Positions 8,760 through 19,192 are shown, numbered from the stretch's first letter. The stretch: 64,000 nt of DNA from Kluyveromyces lactis (GCF_000002515.2 NC_006041.1:682001-746000); one strand, 5' to 3'. Translations and numbers: made by a program. The notes: generated by a model from the letters alone, not told the origin.

Positions 8760-9908
8760 ATGGTTATATTTGTCCATGAATTTGATGTACTTAAAGGTAA
8801 TACGTTGGTATGGACCAATGGTGATGCCAAGACTTTGGAAGGGTTAGAATATACTGTTCTACCATCAGGCATTCACCTGAGAAATACAGACACAGTATAC
8901 TTCAAATTGGATGGGAAACCGGGATTAGCGGTTTTTAAACAGAATACCATGGAGCTCGAAGCCTCTCAACATCACATCGATCGATCAAAGGTAAGAATGT
9001 TCAGTTTTGGGACGATTTTTGACCATCCCATGGACTATGAACAGTTGTCTCTTTATGAAGGTGGAATGAAAGATGCCTTAGAAAGATGGTGGAAAGACCA
9101 GGATTATTCTGTATTGGAAGAATGGGATGAAAAGCAAAACGGTGACGATACTTCTAACTTTGATTTTAATGGGACTTGTCTAACGATAGGTCCAATTGTG
9201 TTACAATTATGGCGTTGTGCATTACTTCAGGAAAGAATATTAATCTTAAACAAGGGCGTTGAAGTCAAAAAGTGCAATCAGCTTTGTCATCTATTAACTA
9301 AAATGGCAAGTTTAGAGGGTGGAACTTACTGTAATGCCATGACAATTACGATGCTAAATGCGGATCAGTTCAAGAGTTTTGAGGCCTGGTGCGCGACCAC
9401 GAGTGATGAAATATTAATATACGATACAGATCTCTTCGACAAGCTTGTTATATGGGATCCTAATGGAATCCATCTCAGGGACAGTATGAAGGAAATCAAA
9501 TGCAATGAAGTGGATTTCACAGTTTTCAAGTCCTTGACCTCAGATGATTTGTCTACCTTCAATTATCAATACGAATCTTCCATAATTTGGTCCAAACTTA
9601 TAATTGATGGATTATTCATGCTTTTCACGGGAAATTTATACAAACCATGGTATCATCTTGAGTTGGCTCCAATTGAACATCCGGATTTTGTTCAATATTT
9701 CTCCGAAAGAACCCACGATATATACCAGCGTTTAAAAGCGATAGTGGAACTATTTCCTACTCAGGATTCCATTTATCAAAATGCCAATATTTTGATAGAC
9801 CTTCGGTTGGACTACTTCAATGACACGGACTTTATACGGCAACTATCACAGCATTGGTTCGAGAAACCTGTCATACCCAGTTATATAGACCTTAGTTTCT
9901 TATTTTAA
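8760..9908 (+). CDS. ANR2: Anr2-like DENN-related (DUF2347/LCHN family) protein
   Basis: A 382-residue protein resembling S. cerevisiae Anr2 (YKL047W) and animal LCHN/DENND11, a small DENN-related family whose yeast member has no firm function. Features are an N-terminal longin-like start (MVIFVHEFDVLKGNTLVW), a central block (GPIVLQLWRCALLQERILILNKG) typical of DENN folds, and a C-terminal helical part. It is shorter than the S. cerevisiae protein (about 516). It precedes DCW1 in convergent orientation, the same pair and orientation as YKL047W-YKL046C, which is strong support for the assignment. No signal peptide is visible. Confidence 0.8.
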   Translation: MVIFVHEFDVLKGNTLVWTNGDAKTLEGLEYTVLPSGIHLRNTDTVYFKLDGKPGLAVFKQNTMELEASQHHIDRSKVRMFSFGTIFDHPMDYEQLSLYEGGMKDALERWWKDQDYSVLEEWDEKQNGDDTSNFDFNGTCLTIGPIVLQLWRCALLQERILILNKGVEVKKCNQLCHLLTKMASLEGGTYCNAMTITMLNADQFKSFEAWCATTSDEILIYDTDLFDKLVIWDPNGIHLRDSMKEIKCNEVDFTVFKSLTSDDLSTFNYQYESSIIWSKLIIDGLFMLFTGNLYKPWYHLELAPIEHPDFVQYFSERTHDIYQRLKAIVELFPTQDSIYQNANILIDLRLDYFNDTDFIRQLSQHWFEKPVIPSYIDLSFLF

Positions 9909-9979
9909 ACGAGATATACGTTTAAAACAGGTTTCTACTTAAATATACATAGTTTAATTAACTCTCCGAAAGTATACAT

Positions 9980-11332
9980 CTAAATTATGAGCCAAACAAC
10001 TGACCCAATAATTGTTATACCAATTACAGCGGTGATGATACCAGCACCGGCTTGGTCACCTTTACCGATTGTTAAGGGTGCCAAATTAGTTGGAGATTGT
10101 TCGGTACCTGCAGCTGGGTTACCAGCCGAAGTACCACCGTCGTCAGCTGTGTATGGAGCAGGCCTGTCCAAACATCTTAGGTTTTGCATAACTTCTAATG
10201 CAGCCATTTGTTCACCTAAACCATATTTACCGTCCCATCCACCGTAGAACCAGTTCAAACCACAAGTATGGCCATCAGTACCACCTGAACATGAATCAGC
10301 AGCACCTTGAGCCGATGCTTGTAGCAATGCTAAAACAGTATCTCTCGTCTCTGGGACTAACTGCGCTGTCAAACCTAAAAATCTAGAGAAATATGCCTTG
10401 AAAGAACGTTGATCATTGTTACAATAACCTGAACCTTGACAAGCGGCTTCATACATGATACTATTATTAAAGAAGATACCGGAAGAGTTTAAGAAATTCT
10501 TTGTTCTTTCATGCCAGGTCTCTGATTCTGTGAAATTGTACAAGTAAGCGCTACCGGATAACATTAGCCCTTGATTGTATGTCCACTGATATTTCACAGT
10601 GTCAGTACAATTTTCCTCGATCGAGGCACCGTCATAGACATAATATTGGGTTGGCTCCTCATCAACTAACAATTGGATATCTTGCATCCAATCGTAGATT
10701 TTTTCTGCCCATTCTGTGTAAGAACTGTTCCCGGTATAACGGGCCAATCTTGCAGACAAATGGAACAAAGCCGCGTTAGAGACAGAGTTCTTGTAATCGT
10801 AACCGGAGTTCCAGGTGAAAATTTGCCATCTAAGACCACCACCACACGAATCCATATCCCAACGAGATGACATCGTGTTAAACACAGCTTGTGCTAAATA
10901 TAACCATTGTGGTTCATCGTCAGGAGGGTTTGGGTAGTTTCTTTCAGCAGCTGCCATAACAGCGAAACCCCAAAAGGCTTGATCATCGTTACCTTCAGTA
11001 ACTGTTTGATTCAAAGGCATATAGTCGTGGTTATCACCGGTTTGATACAATAAAGCTTGGGTAAGTATATCGTTATAAGTATCATTTTCCATATAAAACC
11101 AGTAATCTAGGATGGAACCCCAAGCACCACCGGCTTGCCACCAATAACTGGGACTAGCAAACATACCAATAGTTTTACCATACTGTAGACCAGTATAATA
11201 GTCCATCAGACCATATGCAACAAGAGATGTAGCATTTTTCAATGAATTCAAATCATTAACATCTAGATCAAGACCAAACGACACTGAACTGAAAAGCGTC
11301 ACAAGGGACAGCACCAGCTTAAAAACTCTCAT
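9980..11332 (-). CDS. DCW1: GPI-anchored cell-wall mannosidase-like protein Dcw1 (GH76)
   Basis: Dcw1 and its relative Dfg5 are plasma-membrane GPI proteins thought to transfer GPI-mannoproteins onto wall glucan. The 450-residue product has a clear signal peptide (MRVFKLVLSLVTLFSSVSFG), the GH76 core with SYWWQAGGAWGSILDYW, the paired aspartates of EGNDDQAFWGFAVMAAAE and CGGGLRWQIF, many N-glycosylation sequons, and a Ser/Thr/Pro-rich stalk. It ends in a hydrophobic tail (AGAGIITAVIGITIIGSVVWLII) that fits a GPI attachment signal. The ANR2-DCW1 pair is syntenic with YKL047W-YKL046C. Its promoter lies in the gap before UBC7. Confidence 0.92.
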   Translation of the reverse strand: MRVFKLVLSLVTLFSSVSFGLDLDVNDLNSLKNATSLVAYGLMDYYTGLQYGKTIGMFASPSYWWQAGGAWGSILDYWFYMENDTYNDILTQALLYQTGDNHDYMPLNQTVTEGNDDQAFWGFAVMAAAERNYPNPPDDEPQWLYLAQAVFNTMSSRWDMDSCGGGLRWQIFTWNSGYDYKNSVSNAALFHLSARLARYTGNSSYTEWAEKIYDWMQDIQLLVDEEPTQYYVYDGASIEENCTDTVKYQWTYNQGLMLSGSAYLYNFTESETWHERTKNFLNSSGIFFNNSIMYEAACQGSGYCNNDQRSFKAYFSRFLGLTAQLVPETRDTVLALLQASAQGAADSCSGGTDGHTCGLNWFYGGWDGKYGLGEQMAALEVMQNLRCLDRPAPYTADDGGTSAGNPAAGTEQSPTNLAPLTIGKGDQAGAGIITAVIGITIIGSVVWLII

Positions 11333-11693
11333 ACTCTGTCCACAGAAGACACACGTCTAAACAGTATAGTATACAGAGCGTTGCAATCCGATTCAATCCC
11401 TGGATGTATTAGTTCTACCTTAGTAGCTCAACACAGACCATCGGATCGGGTGTTCGTTTTGATTCACCAAAAATAATTATTTCAAACTGTGCGTAATTCT
11501 CTCTTTATGGTACATGTGCGAAAAATGCTGAAGAGAACAACAGACTTATTGATAGAAACTAAAAGGATAGACAAACGGCAGGTGAAACCACTCAATGGTG
11601 GTATCATCTTCGGATCCAGTCAGTAAGACAATTACTATTTTTTTATTTCATATAAGTATATATATTACCCGTAACGAGGTGTTTTAACAAACC
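11333..11693. promoter_or_regulatory. DCW1 promoter and UBC7 3' region
   Basis: A 361-bp gap that contains the DCW1 promoter (DCW1 is read leftward) and the UBC7 3' end. A TTACCCG match to Reb1 is at 11665-11671. I see no further gene or RNA. Confidence 0.4.
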
Positions 11694-12191
11694 TTAGAAA
11701 CCTAAAGATTTTAGCAAGTTCAACTTGACCTGTCTTTCGAATTCCGGTCTATTGTCTCTCCATAGAATGCAAGCGTCGATGTTAGCTCCAGACTCAATGT
11801 TTGGTTCACTTAGGATACTCATCACACTGAGCAATATCATTTCGACGCTTTGAACTGGTGACCATCTCTCACACTCGTGTTCGTACATATTTGGATCAGA
11901 CCCAGGAGAGTGAAGAATGGATATACACACTTCACCGTTAGGATAGATATTAGGATGTAGAATACTAGGTTGGAACGTAAGTTTTGGAGGATTCAATGGA
12001 TAATCTTTAGGGAAATCCAATCTTGCATTGAAGACGCCACCTTCGTAGCAGGAATCCGGTGGACCCATGATCAAACAATCCCACTGGAACAAATTCGAAT
12101 CATCAATCGGACTGGCGAGTATTCCCTCTGGGCTATCCTTAGTCAATTTCTCTAGTTCTTTCAACAAACGTTTCTGTGCAGTCTTGGACAT
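11694..12191 (-). CDS. UBC7: Ubiquitin-conjugating enzyme E2, ER-associated degradation
   Basis: Ubc7 works with Cue1 and the ligases Hrd1 and Doa10 at the cytosolic face of the ER to ubiquitinate misfolded proteins. The product is 165 residues, the length of the S. cerevisiae enzyme, with the HPN motif ([11 protein letters not shown]) and the active-site cysteine at residue 89. It also has the acidic insertion after it ([18 protein letters not shown]) that marks the Ubc7/Ube2g class. UBC7-MAC1-FMS1 reproduces YMR022W-YMR020W. The start ATG is unambiguous. Confidence 0.97.
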   Translation of the reverse strand: MSKTAQKRLLKELEKLTKDSPEGILASPIDDSNLFQWDCLIMGPPDSCYEGGVFNARLDFPKDYPLNPPKLTFQPSILHPNIYPNGEVCISILHSPGSDPNMYEHECERWSPVQSVEMILLSVMSILSEPNIESGANIDACILWRDNRPEFERQVKLNLLKSLGF

Positions 12192-12991
12192 TGTATGCTC
12201 AACCCAGTTAACTTGTGAACACCGTACTCTCTATGCTTTTACAAACTCTTTATCTGCAGAGTATATTGTAACCTTGTTTGTATGTGTCATTATCATCATT
12301 TTCGTCAATAACTTTATACACTTTCAGATATTAGTTAATGTGGTGTAAGAAAAGTATCAGCCAACAGAGATATAATGGTGGTGGAACTGTGCCGAACATG
12401 ATACACCTCGATCACGTATTGACATGATGTTTAACACTCAACTACCTGGTGGTATCGATTGGTTTGAACGAAGATGGAAGTCACGTGATTAATGTGCTGT
12501 TCACATCTTATCCGTTACCTACGCGATATCACAGATCTCTGGCAAATGCCTCATGTGTGTGTGTATTATACTTAGAAGAACCCAAGTACTACGCTACGCC
12601 ATTCACAGGAATGTCAACTTTTGTACATTCCCCTCTTCTATTAATCGCTTTCTGTCTCTTGCTGTCATCTCATCGGGTTAAAAAAAATTCCGTCAATATG
12701 ATTAAAGTTCAAACAAGAAGATCGACATACTCAGCAAAGACATCATCGATTATAACTGGCAAAGAATATAGGTCATAGCGTAGTAAGCCGTCTATTATTT
12801 TACGGAAGTAGTGACACCAGTCAGATTGGTTAAGGAATCAAAAGTTCGTTTAATTATTCTTCCTATATTTTGACTTGCCAAGAATAACGAGGTGCAGAAA
12901 GGATCGACGAAAACTATTGTGACAGAAGACACCTATCGAAAGGATTACTGTGTTAATATAGAAGAAGCCTTCCAAATTCTAATTTGAAGAG
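12192..12991. promoter_or_regulatory. Bidirectional UBC7/MAC1 promoter region
   Basis: An 800-bp divergent spacer. It carries a perfect TCACGTGA (12481-12488) and a near-match, TCACGTAT, about 70 bp before it. The 109-codon open frame at 12449-12778 starts at GTG, not ATG, and has no recognisable product. No tRNA or other RNA gene is seen. Confidence 0.5.
12481..12488. promoter_or_regulatory. TCACGTGA octamer, probable Cbf1 site
   Basis: A perfect palindrome between the divergent UBC7 and MAC1 genes, about 290 bp from the UBC7 start and 504 bp from the MAC1 start. Confidence 0.5.
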
Positions 12992-14401
12992 ATGATAATT
13001 TTCAATGGTGAGAAATATTCATGTGTTTCTTGCATTCGTGGACATCGTTCTTCATCATGCAAACACAGTGAACGAATGCTTGTGAAAGTGCGGACAAGAG
13101 GCAGGCCCTCGCCGTTAGATATTCGCAAAGTGATATTGGTCGATAGAGCTTCCCGAGTTGAAGAAGTAGATGGCTCTGGTCAGGATAACGGAGCGGGGGA
13201 CGAGTCGCAGTTGTGCTGTGGGATGAACAAGCAACCGGTACTCTTTTTAAGAGCTATTGCAACGAAGAAAGCGCTCTTAATCAACGGTGACTTGAAAATC
13301 ATGGTAACCTCGGAGTCTGGTACCCCAGATTATGAAGTTGCTAGAAAGGTATCAGATGATAATAAATTCGTTACTGAACATGAATTTTTGCTCAACCATG
13401 TCAGTCCCCCGCCTTGTAAAAGTTGCAACAGCACTGTGAAGCGGGAGAATGAATCCCATTCTTTGGATGCAACAAATACAACTGAGAATTATGCCAAACG
13501 TGTCAAGTTCGAAAGACAAGATATGACGAATTTATCTAACCATGAACTTCTTTCTGCAGGTGACAATGTTCAGTTGAACTCGGTAGGAAACTCAACATTC
13601 CAAGATTCTGTTGTAGAACTGTTTACACAAAACGGTGCCTATTTAAGTACTACTTGTTCATGCAATGAGAACTGTCAATGCAACAACTGTCTGATACATA
13701 GAGAGGAAGCTGAATTAGAGAGGTATTTGACCGAATTAAACCAACCTATGATAAATCTAGGGAGTGCCCAAATTTTGACTGCCGATAGCTCTCAGGTGGA
13801 GCCATCCAAGGATTTCTTCCATGGCGAAACAGATGACCAAAATATGAGTACACTGTGCCTTTGTGAACCTGATTTCTGTACTTGCTTCAATTGTGAAGCG
13901 CATCCAGATGAGGTAGTAACGCTAAGCGAACTATTACTATACGGGGTATTGAATTACAAATGGAAGAAAAAGATGGTCATAAAATACAGAAACAAGGTAA
14001 TACACTCTAAATACTGGTGGCATTATCTCACTGTCGAAATTCCATCGATGAATGAGAAACAGCTTCGGTCTCTCGATTTGATGGAATGGTTTGATAATCT
14101 AATAAGTAGCCATTCCGCTGAATTACCTGAAGCAAACGATTTGGTTCACTTTACAGATAGCCGGGGGAATGCTCACCATGGGAACCAAAATGACAATACT
14201 AAAAACCATATAAACATTAACAAGTCAATTCAGGACGATATGAAGAGACTGATGCCAAATTTCGGTAATAATAACGTCACACTTAAAAAGGATACACACA
14301 GTCCGAAGGGAGATAATAGAACCTTACTTACCGGCACAACTACTGCTGATACCCACATGAATATACACGATCCACTTAAATTTAATAATCTGATCCTGTA
14401 A
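12992..14401 (+). CDS. MAC1: Copper-sensing transcription activator Mac1
   Basis: Mac1 is a nuclear factor that turns on high-affinity copper uptake genes (CTR1, FRE1) when copper is scarce. The N-terminal copper-fist domain is well kept: MIIFNGEKYSCVSCIRGHRSSSCKH, then RTRGRPSP, which forms the minor-groove-binding hook. Two cysteine-rich regulatory repeats follow, CSCNENCQCNNCLIH (about residues 219-233) and CLCEPDFCTCFNCEAH. The second fits CxCx4CxCx2Cx2H; the first is one residue shorter (CxCx3C). The 469-residue length is near that of S. cerevisiae (about 417). The last 20 bp overlap the 3' end of FMS1 on the other strand. Confidence 0.95.
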   Translation: MIIFNGEKYSCVSCIRGHRSSSCKHSERMLVKVRTRGRPSPLDIRKVILVDRASRVEEVDGSGQDNGAGDESQLCCGMNKQPVLFLRAIATKKALLINGDLKIMVTSESGTPDYEVARKVSDDNKFVTEHEFLLNHVSPPPCKSCNSTVKRENESHSLDATNTTENYAKRVKFERQDMTNLSNHELLSAGDNVQLNSVGNSTFQDSVVELFTQNGAYLSTTCSCNENCQCNNCLIHREEAELERYLTELNQPMINLGSAQILTADSSQVEPSKDFFHGETDDQNMSTLCLCEPDFCTCFNCEAHPDEVVTLSELLLYGVLNYKWKKKMVIKYRNKVIHSKYWWHYLTVEIPSMNEKQLRSLDLMEWFDNLISSHSAELPEANDLVHFTDSRGNAHHGNQNDNTKNHININKSIQDDMKRLMPNFGNNNVTLKKDTHSPKGDNRTLLTGTTTADTHMNIHDPLKFNNLIL

Positions 14402-15983
14402 ATAGTTTTTCAATAATATAATTGGCCTCTCGTTTACCACTTTCCCAAGCACCATACGCACATCCAGCACCGTCCATTATCGTATGCTCTCCAGCAAACC
14501 TCAAATTACCTTGTCCAACGTTCAAAGCAATCACTAAGTCCATAGGGTCATCACCTGGTTGACAGGCGCTGTATGCACCAAGAGAGAAGGGATCAGAAGA
14601 CCAATTACTAGTTAAAATATTCTTCAATATTGGAGTTTTTGATTCTTTGACTTCATCGTTTAAGTCTGATATGTAATCACTCGAACCCAAAGAGTTAAGC
14701 AACTTATTAAGTACAGGTCTGAAGAATTCTTCTACTTCTTCTGTTGTCAAAGTTTCAATATATTCAGTTACTGGTTGTTGAATCAAGGCAACAAAAGAAG
14801 CAGTATCAGTATGCTTGGCTAAGTTCAAGAAACATGTTGGATTTTTCCAACTATCTTCATGACTTCTTGGCAATTTTTGTTCGATATCTTTTAACAAGGT
14901 TTTGAGATCTTTAGCTGATCTAATGGATTCGACAAAATCCGTTGGTTGTTCATGCACCGTCAATATTCTTCCACTAGTTTTGGACCATTTGATGGAATCG
15001 AATTCAAATATAACTTTACCCAGAGACCCAAATGACGCCTTCGTAGTTATTGCCTCGAATATATCCCCATTCAATGGAGGTTCAAACCCGATACGAGCTT
15101 TCCTCATATGAGAAAATTCATTCTCCTCCTGCTCACAAGATATGGCCAACACAGATTGTGGTACTGTTACAATGCAATAATCACACAAATATTTACCCTT
15201 GTCAGTGTTGACTTGATATTTCCCATTTGACAATTTCTTAATCAGGTTCACAGATTCGCTCAAATGGATCTTATCCTTGACTGGATTCGAAATTCTAGCC
15301 AAAATTTTGTCATAGTGTAAAACTAACGCATTTCTTCCATTGTGTTCAATCCCAGACCACTTCCCACTTAGTGCATACCAATCAACACCATGCCACAATT
15401 CCATGTATCTTAACAATTGTGGTAAATGGTAGAGCTGTTCATCGGTCAAAAATTCTTTTCTACTGAAACAGAATTCGATACAAAGTTGAAAATAAGACAC
15501 GTCTTCTACGTCAAGTGAATCATAATATCTCATCTCGACCCATTTCTCAAATTCATATGCTAAACATTCCAACTGATCCACTTCAAGAACTCCTAATTTT
15601 TTATCAACGAGGCATGCCCTGTCCTCATCATCGAATACAAACCCTGCCCTTTCGCTCTCGGGCAACGACATTTCTTCCATAAACAAACCATTGCTCAAAG
15701 TATCGTGATGCCAAGACCCGCCAATATCGTACTTGCCATTGCGACCTTGTCTGGTATTCAGCCTACCTCCGACACGATCACGTGATTCGATGCAAATCAC
15801 CGATTCTATACCACTCTTGACCAGATCGCTGGTAGCTTTTAACCCAGAGATTCCCGCTCCAATGACAATAACACTATAATCTGTCATGATGATACGAAGC
15901 GAAGCACAGTGACTGCGGGACCAACAGACAGTCGTTAATCGGTGCCCGGAATGAGACAAGTGGTTGTTAAGAATTGTCACCAT
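14382..15983 (-). CDS. FMS1: Polyamine oxidase Fms1
   Basis: Fms1 is an FAD-dependent oxidase that converts spermine to spermidine and 3-aminopropanal, supplying beta-alanine for pantothenate and coenzyme A. The dinucleotide-binding motif VIVIGAGISGLKA, the ESRDRVGGRLNT block, GGSWHHDT and the C-terminal FAGEHTIMDGAGCAYGAWESG are all present. The family's usual start corresponds to Met33 (MTDYSVIVIGAG; ATG at 15887, giving 501 residues). An earlier in-frame ATG at 15983, preceded directly by a long A-tract on this strand, would add 32 residues with no acidic side chains (MVTILNNHLSHSGHRL...). I give the longer frame; the short form may be the main or only product. Neighbour order matches YMR020W. 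Confidence 0.93.
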   Translation of the reverse strand: MVTILNNHLSHSGHRLTTVCWSRSHCASLRIIMTDYSVIVIGAGISGLKATSDLVKSGIESVICIESRDRVGGRLNTRQGRNGKYDIGGSWHHDTLSNGLFMEEMSLPESERAGFVFDDEDRACLVDKKLGVLEVDQLECLAYEFEKWVEMRYYDSLDVEDVSYFQLCIEFCFSRKEFLTDEQLYHLPQLLRYMELWHGVDWYALSGKWSGIEHNGRNALVLHYDKILARISNPVKDKIHLSESVNLIKKLSNGKYQVNTDKGKYLCDYCIVTVPQSVLAISCEQEENEFSHMRKARIGFEPPLNGDIFEAITTKASFGSLGKVIFEFDSIKWSKTSGRILTVHEQPTDFVESIRSAKDLKTLLKDIEQKLPRSHEDSWKNPTCFLNLAKHTDTASFVALIQQPVTEYIETLTTEEVEEFFRPVLNKLLNSLGSSDYISDLNDEVKESKTPILKNILTSNWSSDPFSLGAYSACQPGDDPMDLVIALNVGQGNLRFAGEHTIMDGAGCAYGAWESGKREANYIIEKLFTGSDY

Positions 15984-17153
15984 CTTTTTTTTTTTTTTCC
16001 TTTACTAATGCATACTGGCACCACCGCCATTAAGGTAGTCAAACTGGTAAGAAAATCCTAGAAACTGATTGGGAGATCATTGAGTCACGTGAACATATTT
16101 GTGGGGAGAATGCAATCCCACGGTACAAACCCTGGATGGACATGTCCGGCAAGTTCCACGGCCAAGATTGAAAATAACGACCCTATTCCCAATCGTTTGC
16201 CAAGAATTCAGACCCTCATTCCGTTAACGTTGGGAGTAACGCCTGTTAGCTGTCGCTCAAAATGTCTCACATTACTACTACATCTTGCCTAGCCCAACTT
16301 GTAAATCTAGTTAACGGTTTTGCCTATTGCATTACTTACTACTCGTACTTTCTTTCAGATTCGCCGGCTACTATTCCGAGCTAAATATAGGAAAACCTGG
16401 AAACCACACTGCAAATAAATACACAAGCCACATACAGACACACACAGAAAGACACACACCTAGATATAGACCAACTGATGCAGGAAACCTGACAACCTCG
16501 TTCGGTTCACGTATAAGGAACTGACTATTCATAGTTACGTCCTGTTCCCACCATTGCTATTCTACTTCCAACTCGTTACAAGCGCACCAGCACGAACCCG
16601 CCCTCTTTTCTTTTCAAGCACGCCTTTATTATAGCTTGTTAACCGCACTTCCACTGTGTGCGATTTTGAAAATTGATTGACAGTGGCTTTTCCTGAAATT
16701 CGAATTTGAGTTTGTTTTTCTCTGAAAACCTGTAAACTTGGCTAATGATAAGGCAAAAGAGAAAATAAGATAGATAAGTTAAGTTAACTTAGGTTAGGTT
16801 AGACTAGTTTAAGATAAGTTTCATCACCTAGAGCGAGGTAAAAGTGAAGTGAGAGGTCTCTAACGGAAACAGAACGATATTTTAACTGGTAGTATTGTAA
16901 GAGGTACATATTTTTGAGTCTTTTGAGTCTTTTGGGGTTTTAACTTTATTTGATACATTGCGTGTGAACAGAAAGAGAGAAAGAGAGAAAGGGCGTGTGT
17001 GAATATTGAACAGCAGCAAACTAATAGTATAAGGCAATTGTGACTATTTTTTAGGGCTGAATTTCAATCTAGTTATAAAATTACACGTTGTGCACACACA
17101 GAAATTAGAGGGAAAAGAAGGACAGAAAGCTTGAGACTTATCCTTTAACTCAA
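15984..17153. promoter_or_regulatory. Divergent FMS1 / MLF3-VHS2 promoter region
   Basis: A 1.17-kb gap without a credible gene. It begins with a T-tract (A-rich leader of FMS1). It has a TCACGTGA at 16085-16092, simple repeats such as TTAGGTTAGG near 16785 and GAGTCTTTT copies near 16915, and an AGAGAAAG-rich stretch near 16975. Two open frames here (16080-16292 and 16327-16524) start at TTG and are dismissed. It is probably a long promoter and leader for the downstream Ser/Asn-rich regulator gene. Confidence 0.45.
16085..16092. promoter_or_regulatory. TCACGTGA octamer, probable Cbf1 site
   Basis: A perfect palindrome about 100 bp upstream of the first FMS1 ATG. Confidence 0.5.
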
Positions 17154-18248
17154 ATGAACCATCAAGATTTATCGTTATCCGGCGATGAAGGCCATTCTTC
17201 GTCCCAGAGGGATAGTGTTTACGATGATGCTGGGTCGATCCATAGTGAGTCTTCGATGATTTTCGAAAGGAACGTCGAGGACCCGTATTCGCAAGTTTTC
17301 TCCAATCCAAGGCTTGCATCGTTATCTAGGTCAGCTTCGAATGCAAACTTGGCACCTTACGATTCGCACGATTCGTTGCACGATAACGGTTCGGGACTGT
17401 CTCTTTCGAAATCCTCTTCGAGGAAGCAATCGAACGCTGGAAGCTTTATTCCACATCATACCCTTGAAAACTTGGTGGCACCGGCGTTAGATGAAGGTGT
17501 GACTATTGTAAATGATGATTCTACTGACTTGGAGTCGGTGGAAATGATTTATTCGAGAAGACCTTCCACTATCGGATTGGACATGGCATTGGGCAGGACA
17601 AGGACCAATTCATCATCGGATGCTGCCACTTTGAGTGGGAACAACTCTTCTACAACAAGACTGATGAGGACCAATAGTGCCTCTCAGGGGTCTGGCCTGG
17701 AAACCAGACCTAGGGTGTTACGTTTTTACTCTTACGCCGATATGATATCGGATGAGAACTCTTCATATCCAAGAAGGCCTTCCATAACACAATCGCTTTC
17801 GTCGACCTTGTTGAGACAACAAGGTGCTGGTACGCCTACAGGATTTGATAGCCACAGAGCAGGAAACTCTCCTTCAAATCAGCTGGGTTCACCAGATTTT
17901 TCTAATCCATTCTTGAACAACCAGGCTATAGCTGCTGCGGTAGCTGCAAACGGTGGGAACAGTGGACAGGGTGTTAGTCCCTTGGAATCACATAGAAAAC
18001 TTTCCAACGTTTCCATTCCACCACTGGCCGTTGCTACAAGACATTATTCGGGGAATCTCGCGTGCCGTTCCCCAAATACTAATACTACAAATGGACATAG
18101 ACTGAGTACTTCCCCTTTAATGATCCCACATAACCCAAATAGTGCGTTGTTGCGCAAGAGTAACTTTCAAATAGAGTCCAGCGGAAGTGAATGTTCCGAT
18201 GATGAAGATCCGGACCAACATCGCAGTAACAGCAACAGCAGCAACAGC

Positions 18249-18306
<58 letters not shown>

Positions 18307-18626
18307 GAAATACACAGCATCGTGGTTTAGATCATGATGTATCTAGTGCAGGTACACTGAACACCCCACCAGTAAATCCTCAAGGACTTCGTTTATCACG
18401 TACTTCTACTCAGGGATCTGGTTTTAACAAAAAATTCTCTCCTCCAGCGTACAAGACAAGAGCGTACTCCAATGCTAGTGGAGTTTCACCGTACGCGAAT
18501 AACTTCAGTAGAAGCTCCGTGTCAAGCGCGAATACCCATATACTGGATGATGTTTTTTATGATGAGCAACTTCAATCCAATACGGCAAGCGAAGTGGTGA
18601 AGAAAAAGTTGACTAACGAAATCTAA
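17154..18626 (+). CDS. MLF3/VHS2: Mlf3/Vhs2-type Ser/Asn-rich regulator, single pre-duplication copy
   Basis: A 490-residue, mostly disordered protein rich in Ser, Asn and Arg-x-x-Ser sites. The conserved block RPRVLRFYSYADMISDE and RRPSIT-type motifs fit the S. cerevisiae ohnolog pair MLF3 (YNL074C) and VHS2 (YIL135C). Both are poorly understood; Vhs2 acts on septin stability at mitotic exit. Context decides the call: IMP4 and MKS1 follow as in YNL074C-YNL076W, while OM45 and TMA108 further on match the VHS2 side. A run of about 19 asparagines is encoded by uninterrupted AAC (18249-18305). The many RxxS sites suggest control by kinases. Only one copy is expected in a non-duplicated genome. 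Confidence 0.82.
18249..18305 (+). repeat. (AAC)19 coding microsatellite, polyasparagine
   Basis: Nineteen uninterrupted AAC codons inside the MLF3/VHS2 gene, preceded by an AGC/AAC mixed tract that encodes Ser/Asn. The pure repeat suggests recent slippage, and length variation between strains is likely. Confidence 0.95.
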
Positions 18627-19192
18627 CATTAAAAAGAAAGAATAAGGATGATCCATGAGCCATTCAGCGCGCTTTTAAATAGAAGGAAATTGCTACGTTT
18701 ATCTGTTTTCAAGCAATCACTTGAATTTTCTGGCCAAGAACGGGTCATTTATTTTTTCCGTCTCTTCTTTGATACATCTTCTTCCCCTTCCCTTATTTTT
18801 TCTCTCGTTCAGCAACTCTTTCCCTTACCGTCTCCTCGGTACAGTCAATCGTTATAACTCTATTTTGAATTAACATTCTATTTTTATTTATATCGAAATG
18901 AGAAGGTTGTTATTCTTTTATGTTAATTTACTTACGGGTGTTTTCTTTTTCTCTTTCTGATTCTTTTTATCCTATCTATAAATACAGTGACTGAAACGCA
19001 GTTGCTTCATGCTCCAGGGTTTGCTAATATCATGTAATTGTGTTTAATTTTCCTGTATCTCCTCAAACAACATACCCTTTCCGTCGTTAAAACGAAATAC
19101 GTTTGATAGAATTCTTTCCACTAGCAAAAATGTTATACTTTGCTTGATTTTATGGACATTATGATGGAATTGTCTTATTATGCTTACTATAA
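18627..19192. other. Convergent intergenic region MLF3-VHS2 / IMP4
   Basis: A 566-bp region between two convergent stop codons, rich in T and TTCTTT-type pyrimidine tracts. It must contain both 3' ends. I see no gene, tRNA or conserved structure. Confidence 0.5.

Noticed and set aside
12449-12778. 109-codon frame in the UBC7/MAC1 promoter
   Set aside because: It begins at GTG, not ATG, and has no recognisable product.
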